In this document: in pieces, positions 6,186 through 8,395 of the stretch
Layout of the letters: each line of letters opens with the position of its first letter
How positions within the stretch are numbered: position 1 is the stretch's first letter
From: Paracoccaceae bacterium
GTDB taxonomy: Bacteria; Pseudomonadota; Alphaproteobacteria; Rhodobacterales; Rhodobacteraceae
Length of the DNA stretch: 8,395 nt
Assembly (NCBI GenBank): GCA_024742655.1
Contig: JANSYB010000065.1
Coordinates: 1-8,395 of the forward strand
Direction: 5' to 3'
Notes under the pieces: generated by a model
The model's database searches: none
What the model was told of the DNA's origin: nothing
The model's input: the letters and a program-made list of their open reading frames with translations, nothing else
Position numbers and translations under genes: made by a program

Positions 6186-7409
6186 ATGCCGAATAGCCCT
6201 GTTGCCCCCGCATCGGTCCGCGAGGTCGTGGAATCCGGCCTGTGTATCGGTTGCGGGCTGTGTGAGGCATTGGCCCCCGAAAGATGGGTGATGCGCATGA
6301 CGGATCAGGGCCGGTTGCGGCCCGCGCCGGTGTCTGATGAGGGCCCTGACGCGGATGCGTCCATCCTTGCCGCCTGTCCCGGTGCAGTGGCCGAGGCGGT
6401 GCCGCGTGGCGAGAAGAACGACGATGTCTGGGGCAGTTACACCCATATGGGCGAGGCGTGGGCAGGCGACCCGGATATCCGTTTTCGCGCGGCGACGGGC
6501 GGGGTTCTGACCGCTTTGGGCGTGCATCTGCTGCGCGCGGGCAAGGCGGCGTTCATCCTGCATTGCGCCGCCGACCCGGAGCGGCCGATGCGGTCGCGCT
6601 GGACGATCTCGGAAACGCCCGGGCAGGTGGTGGCGCGGGCAGGTTCGCGCTATGGCCCGTCCGACACGCTGGCCGGGCTCGAGGCGGCGCTGGCGCGGAA
6701 TGCGCCCTTTGCGATCATCGCCAAGCCCTGCGATGCGGGCGCCGTGCGGGCGCGGGCCAAGGCCGATCCGCGCCTTGACCGACTGCTGGTGGCGGTGCTG
6801 GTCATGGTCTGTGGCGGCGCGTCTGATCTGGGCAAGTCGCTGGCCGTGCTGGAGGCGTTGGGCGTGGACGAAGACGAGGTCACGCTGTTCCGGTATCGCG
6901 GGCATGGCAACCCGGGCCCGACGCGAATCGAGACCCGCGATGGCCGCGTGTTCGAGAAAACCTATGCCGAGATGTGGGCCGACGAGGCGGGCTGGCGCAT
7001 CCAGAGCCGGTGCAAGCTGTGCCCCGACGCGATAGGAGACGCCGCCGATATCGCCGCGGCCGATATCTGGCCCGACGCCAACCCGACGGGCGAGGATGAC
7101 GGCTTCAACGGGATCATCACCCGCACGCCCGAGGGGCAGGCCCTGATGCAGGCGGCGGTCGCGGCCGGCGATCTGGTTCTGGGAGAGGATCACGGCCCGC
7201 GCGATTACGATCACTTCCAGCCGCATCAACTGCGCAAGAAACAGGCGATGGCCGCGCGTCTGCGCGGTCTGGCGGCGGCGGGCCGGCCCGTCTACCGCCA
7301 CGCGGGGTTGCGCCTTGATTTACTGGATAGTTGCGATGCGGAGGAGGAGGCGGGTGCCTGCAAGCGCGCAAAACAAGGCCGGTTTGATGAAGAGGTGCCG
7401 CGGAAATGA
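6186..7409 (+). CDS. FrhB-like iron-sulfur flavoprotein (coenzyme F420 hydrogenase/dehydrogenase beta-subunit family)
   Basis: The 407-residue protein has an N-terminal iron-sulfur segment with CIGCGLC (Cys20, Cys23, Cys26) and a following CPGA (Cys64), enough for one [4Fe-4S] cluster. The FrhB-type core follows: RAATGGVLTALGVHLL (101-116), AKPCDAGAVR (179-188, Cys182), MVCGG (Cys209) and SRCKLCPDAIGDAADIAAADIW (274-295, Cys276 and Cys279), which can supply a second cluster. Relatives move electrons between ferredoxin, flavin and substrates. Examples include F420-reducing hydrogenase subunit FrhB and plant 7-hydroxymethyl chlorophyll a reductase. Most Rhodobacterales are not known to make F420, so the F420 name should not be taken literally. 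The start at 6186 has GAAAGG nine bases upstream and lies 16 bases after the PrpD-like stop. A role as a substrate reductase or as an electron donor in this pathway is inferred. Confidence 0.85.
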   Translation: MPNSPVAPASVREVVESGLCIGCGLCEALAPERWVMRMTDQGRLRPAPVSDEGPDADASILAACPGAVAEAVPRGEKNDDVWGSYTHMGEAWAGDPDIRFRAATGGVLTALGVHLLRAGKAAFILHCAADPERPMRSRWTISETPGQVVARAGSRYGPSDTLAGLEAALARNAPFAIIAKPCDAGAVRARAKADPRLDRLLVAVLVMVCGGASDLGKSLAVLEALGVDEDEVTLFRYRGHGNPGPTRIETRDGRVFEKTYAEMWADEAGWRIQSRCKLCPDAIGDAADIAAADIWPDANPTGEDDGFNGIITRTPEGQALMQAAVAAGDLVLGEDHGPRDYDHFQPHQLRKKQAMAARLRGLAAAGRPVYRHAGLRLDLLDSCDAEEEAGACKRAKQGRFDEEVPRK

Positions 7410-8251
7410 TGCAAAAGCCCTTTACCGAGGATCAGGCGCGCGGGATGCTGATCGGGCTGGCCGTGGGCGACGCGCTTGGCACCACGCTGGAGTTCAAGCC
7501 GCGCGGCACGTTCGCGCCGATCACCGACATGGTGGGGGGCGGGCCGTTCAACCTCGATCCGGGCAAGTGGACCGATGACACCTCCATGGCGATGTGCCTG
7601 GCGCAGATGCTGCGTTCGGCCAATGGCTGGGATGCCGAGGACGCGATGAAACGGTTCATCAACTGGCGCGACTACGGCTATCTGTCCTCGACCCGGGTGT
7701 GTTTCGACATCGGCAATCAGACCGCCGATGCGCTGCGCAGGTTCGAGCAGACGGGCAACCCCTATGCCGGGCTGGTCGAGAACGAGGCATCGGGCAATGG
7801 CGGGATCATGCGGCTGGCGCCCGTCGTGCTGGCCTATGGCGCGTCCAAGGAAAGCGCGATGGCCGCCGCCCAACTCCAAAGTCGTCTGACCCATGCCAGC
7901 CTGCTGTGCCAGCGCGCGGCGGCCAATATGGCGGAATTCATGGTGACCGGGGATACCGGCCTGCTGCCCCGACCCGAGGCGCCCCCGGATGAGGCCAGCG
8001 GTTACGTCGTGCATACGTTGCACGCGGCCTTCTGGGCGTTGACGCAGGGCGAGACGTTTCGCGACGTGTTGCTGGCGGCGGTGAACCTTGGCGGGGATGC
8101 CGACACGGTCGGTGCGGTGACCGGACAACTCGCGGGCCGCATCTATGGCTACGAGGGGATCCCGGCGGAGTGGCGGGCAAAGCTTTACGACCATGACAAG
8201 ATTCTGACGGCGGCGGATGATCTTTATGTCATCCGCCCCATCGATGTGTGA
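7406..8251 (+). CDS. ADP-ribosylglycohydrolase-family protein (DraG-like)
   Basis: The 281-residue protein matches the ADP-ribosylglycohydrolase (DraG/ARH) family throughout. Motifs are GMLIGLAVGDALGTTLEF (13-30), the metal-binding WTDDTSMA (55-62; Asp57, Asp58), GNGGIMRLAPV (130-140), LTHASLLC with His163, and the second metal site NLGGDADTVGAVTG (227-240; Asp231, Asp233, Thr234). Members use two metal ions to cleave the N- or O-glycosidic bond of ADP-ribose from proteins or small molecules; others act on different ribosyl substrates. No ADP-ribosyltransferase or nitrogenase gene is present, so a nitrogenase-control role is unlikely. The gene overlaps its upstream neighbour by ATGA, and GAGGT lies nine bases before the ATG. 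A second in-frame ATG at 7409 is possible. Its place inside a catabolic operon suggests either a pathway N-glycosidase or post-translational control; this is undecided. Confidence 0.88.
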   Translation: MMQKPFTEDQARGMLIGLAVGDALGTTLEFKPRGTFAPITDMVGGGPFNLDPGKWTDDTSMAMCLAQMLRSANGWDAEDAMKRFINWRDYGYLSSTRVCFDIGNQTADALRRFEQTGNPYAGLVENEASGNGGIMRLAPVVLAYGASKESAMAAAQLQSRLTHASLLCQRAAANMAEFMVTGDTGLLPRPEAPPDEASGYVVHTLHAAFWALTQGETFRDVLLAAVNLGGDADTVGAVTGQLAGRIYGYEGIPAEWRAKLYDHDKILTAADDLYVIRPIDV

Positions 8252-8258
8252 GGGAGGA
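8251..8258 (+). promoter_or_regulatory. Ribosome binding site for the last gene
   Basis: AGGGAGGA begins at the last base of the preceding stop codon and ends six bases before the ATG at 8265. It is a strong Shine-Dalgarno sequence and supports a real gene start even though only 43 codons are visible. Confidence 0.7.
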
Positions 8259-8264
8259 CACCAG

Positions 8265-8395
8265 ATGAGCACATTCGACGAAGACCTGTTTCTCAAGGGG
8301 CTGGAGCAGCGCAAGGGCACGCTGGGGGCGGAGTATGTCGACAAGAACCTCGCCGCCGCCGACGATTTCACCCGCCCCTTCCAGGAGGCGATGAC
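8265..8395 (+). CDS. Carboxymuconolactone decarboxylase-family protein, N-terminal part (runs off right edge)
   Basis: Forty-three codons are visible, beginning MSTFDEDLFLKGLEQRKG. The stretch KGLEQRKGTLGAEYVDKNL followed by AAADDFTRPFQEAMT is characteristic of the N-terminus of 4-carboxymuconolactone decarboxylase-like proteins (PcaC group, AhpD-like fold). PcaC decarboxylates gamma-carboxymuconolactone in the protocatechuate branch of the beta-ketoadipate pathway, but many paralogues act on other substrates or as peroxide-linked disulfide enzymes. The catalytic residues lie beyond the window. It follows the glycohydrolase gene by 13 bases, so it belongs to the same operon. The family call rests on a short segment. 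Confidence 0.75.
   Translation, partial: MSTFDEDLFLKGLEQRKGTLGAEYVDKNLAAADDFTRPFQEAM

Noticed and set aside
5360..7301. 312- and 393-codon minus-strand open frames opposite the PrpD-like and FrhB-like genes
   Set aside because: Shadow frames: the plus strand carries intact motifs of known families over the same bases.
7292..8371. 359-codon minus-strand open frame opposite the glycohydrolase gene
   Set aside because: Antisense to an intact ADP-ribosylglycohydrolase-family gene and the start of the next; no motif seen.
1..8395. tRNA, rRNA, CRISPR array, insertion sequence or attachment site
   Set aside because: No cloverleaf, regularly spaced repeat, transposase-like protein or terminal inverted repeat was seen on reading both strands.

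Overview
The window is GC-rich DNA with tightly packed genes, ATGA stop/start overlaps and Shine-Dalgarno sites. Its protein families fit an alphaproteobacterium, most likely of the Rhodobacterales (Roseobacter-type). That placement is an inference from protein style and gene content; no phylogenetic marker is present.

Layout. Bases 1-1047 (minus strand) hold the N-terminal 349 residues of a dimethylglycine/sarcosine dehydrogenase-like flavoprotein that runs off the left edge. It is divergent from an RpiR-type regulator (1120-2007) across a 72-base gap. That gap holds a palindrome, and a 9-base core of it is repeated 30 bases downstream inside the start of the regulator gene. The regulator overlaps a Rieske non-haem iron oxygenase of the quaternary-amine demethylase type (2004-3095) by ATGA. 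A 331-base gap with two strong inverted-repeat structures follows. A second co-directional block then starts: aldehyde dehydrogenase (3427-4869), MmgE/PrpD-family protein (4871-6169), FrhB-like iron-sulfur flavoprotein (6186-7409), ADP-ribosylglycohydrolase-family protein (7406-8251) and the first 43 codons of a carboxymuconolactone decarboxylase-family protein (8265 to the right edge). Gaps in this block are +1, +16, -4 and +13 bases, so it reads as one operon.

How the genes may work together. The oxygenase, flavoprotein demethylase and aldehyde dehydrogenase are the classic tool set for stripping N-methyl groups from betaines and for oxidising the resulting aldehydes. The PrpD-like, FrhB-like and carboxymuconolactone decarboxylase-like members suggest rearrangement, reduction and decarboxylation of a more complex, possibly cyclic, carbon skeleton. 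The most economical reading is a regulated catabolic locus for an N-methylated compound such as a betaine or N-methylpyridinium acid. The exact substrate cannot be read from the sequence. No transporter and no dedicated reductase for the Rieske oxygenase lies inside the window.

Several long open frames on the opposite strand, and a 357-codon upstream extension of the regulator, are shadows of real genes in GC-rich DNA and are not annotated.
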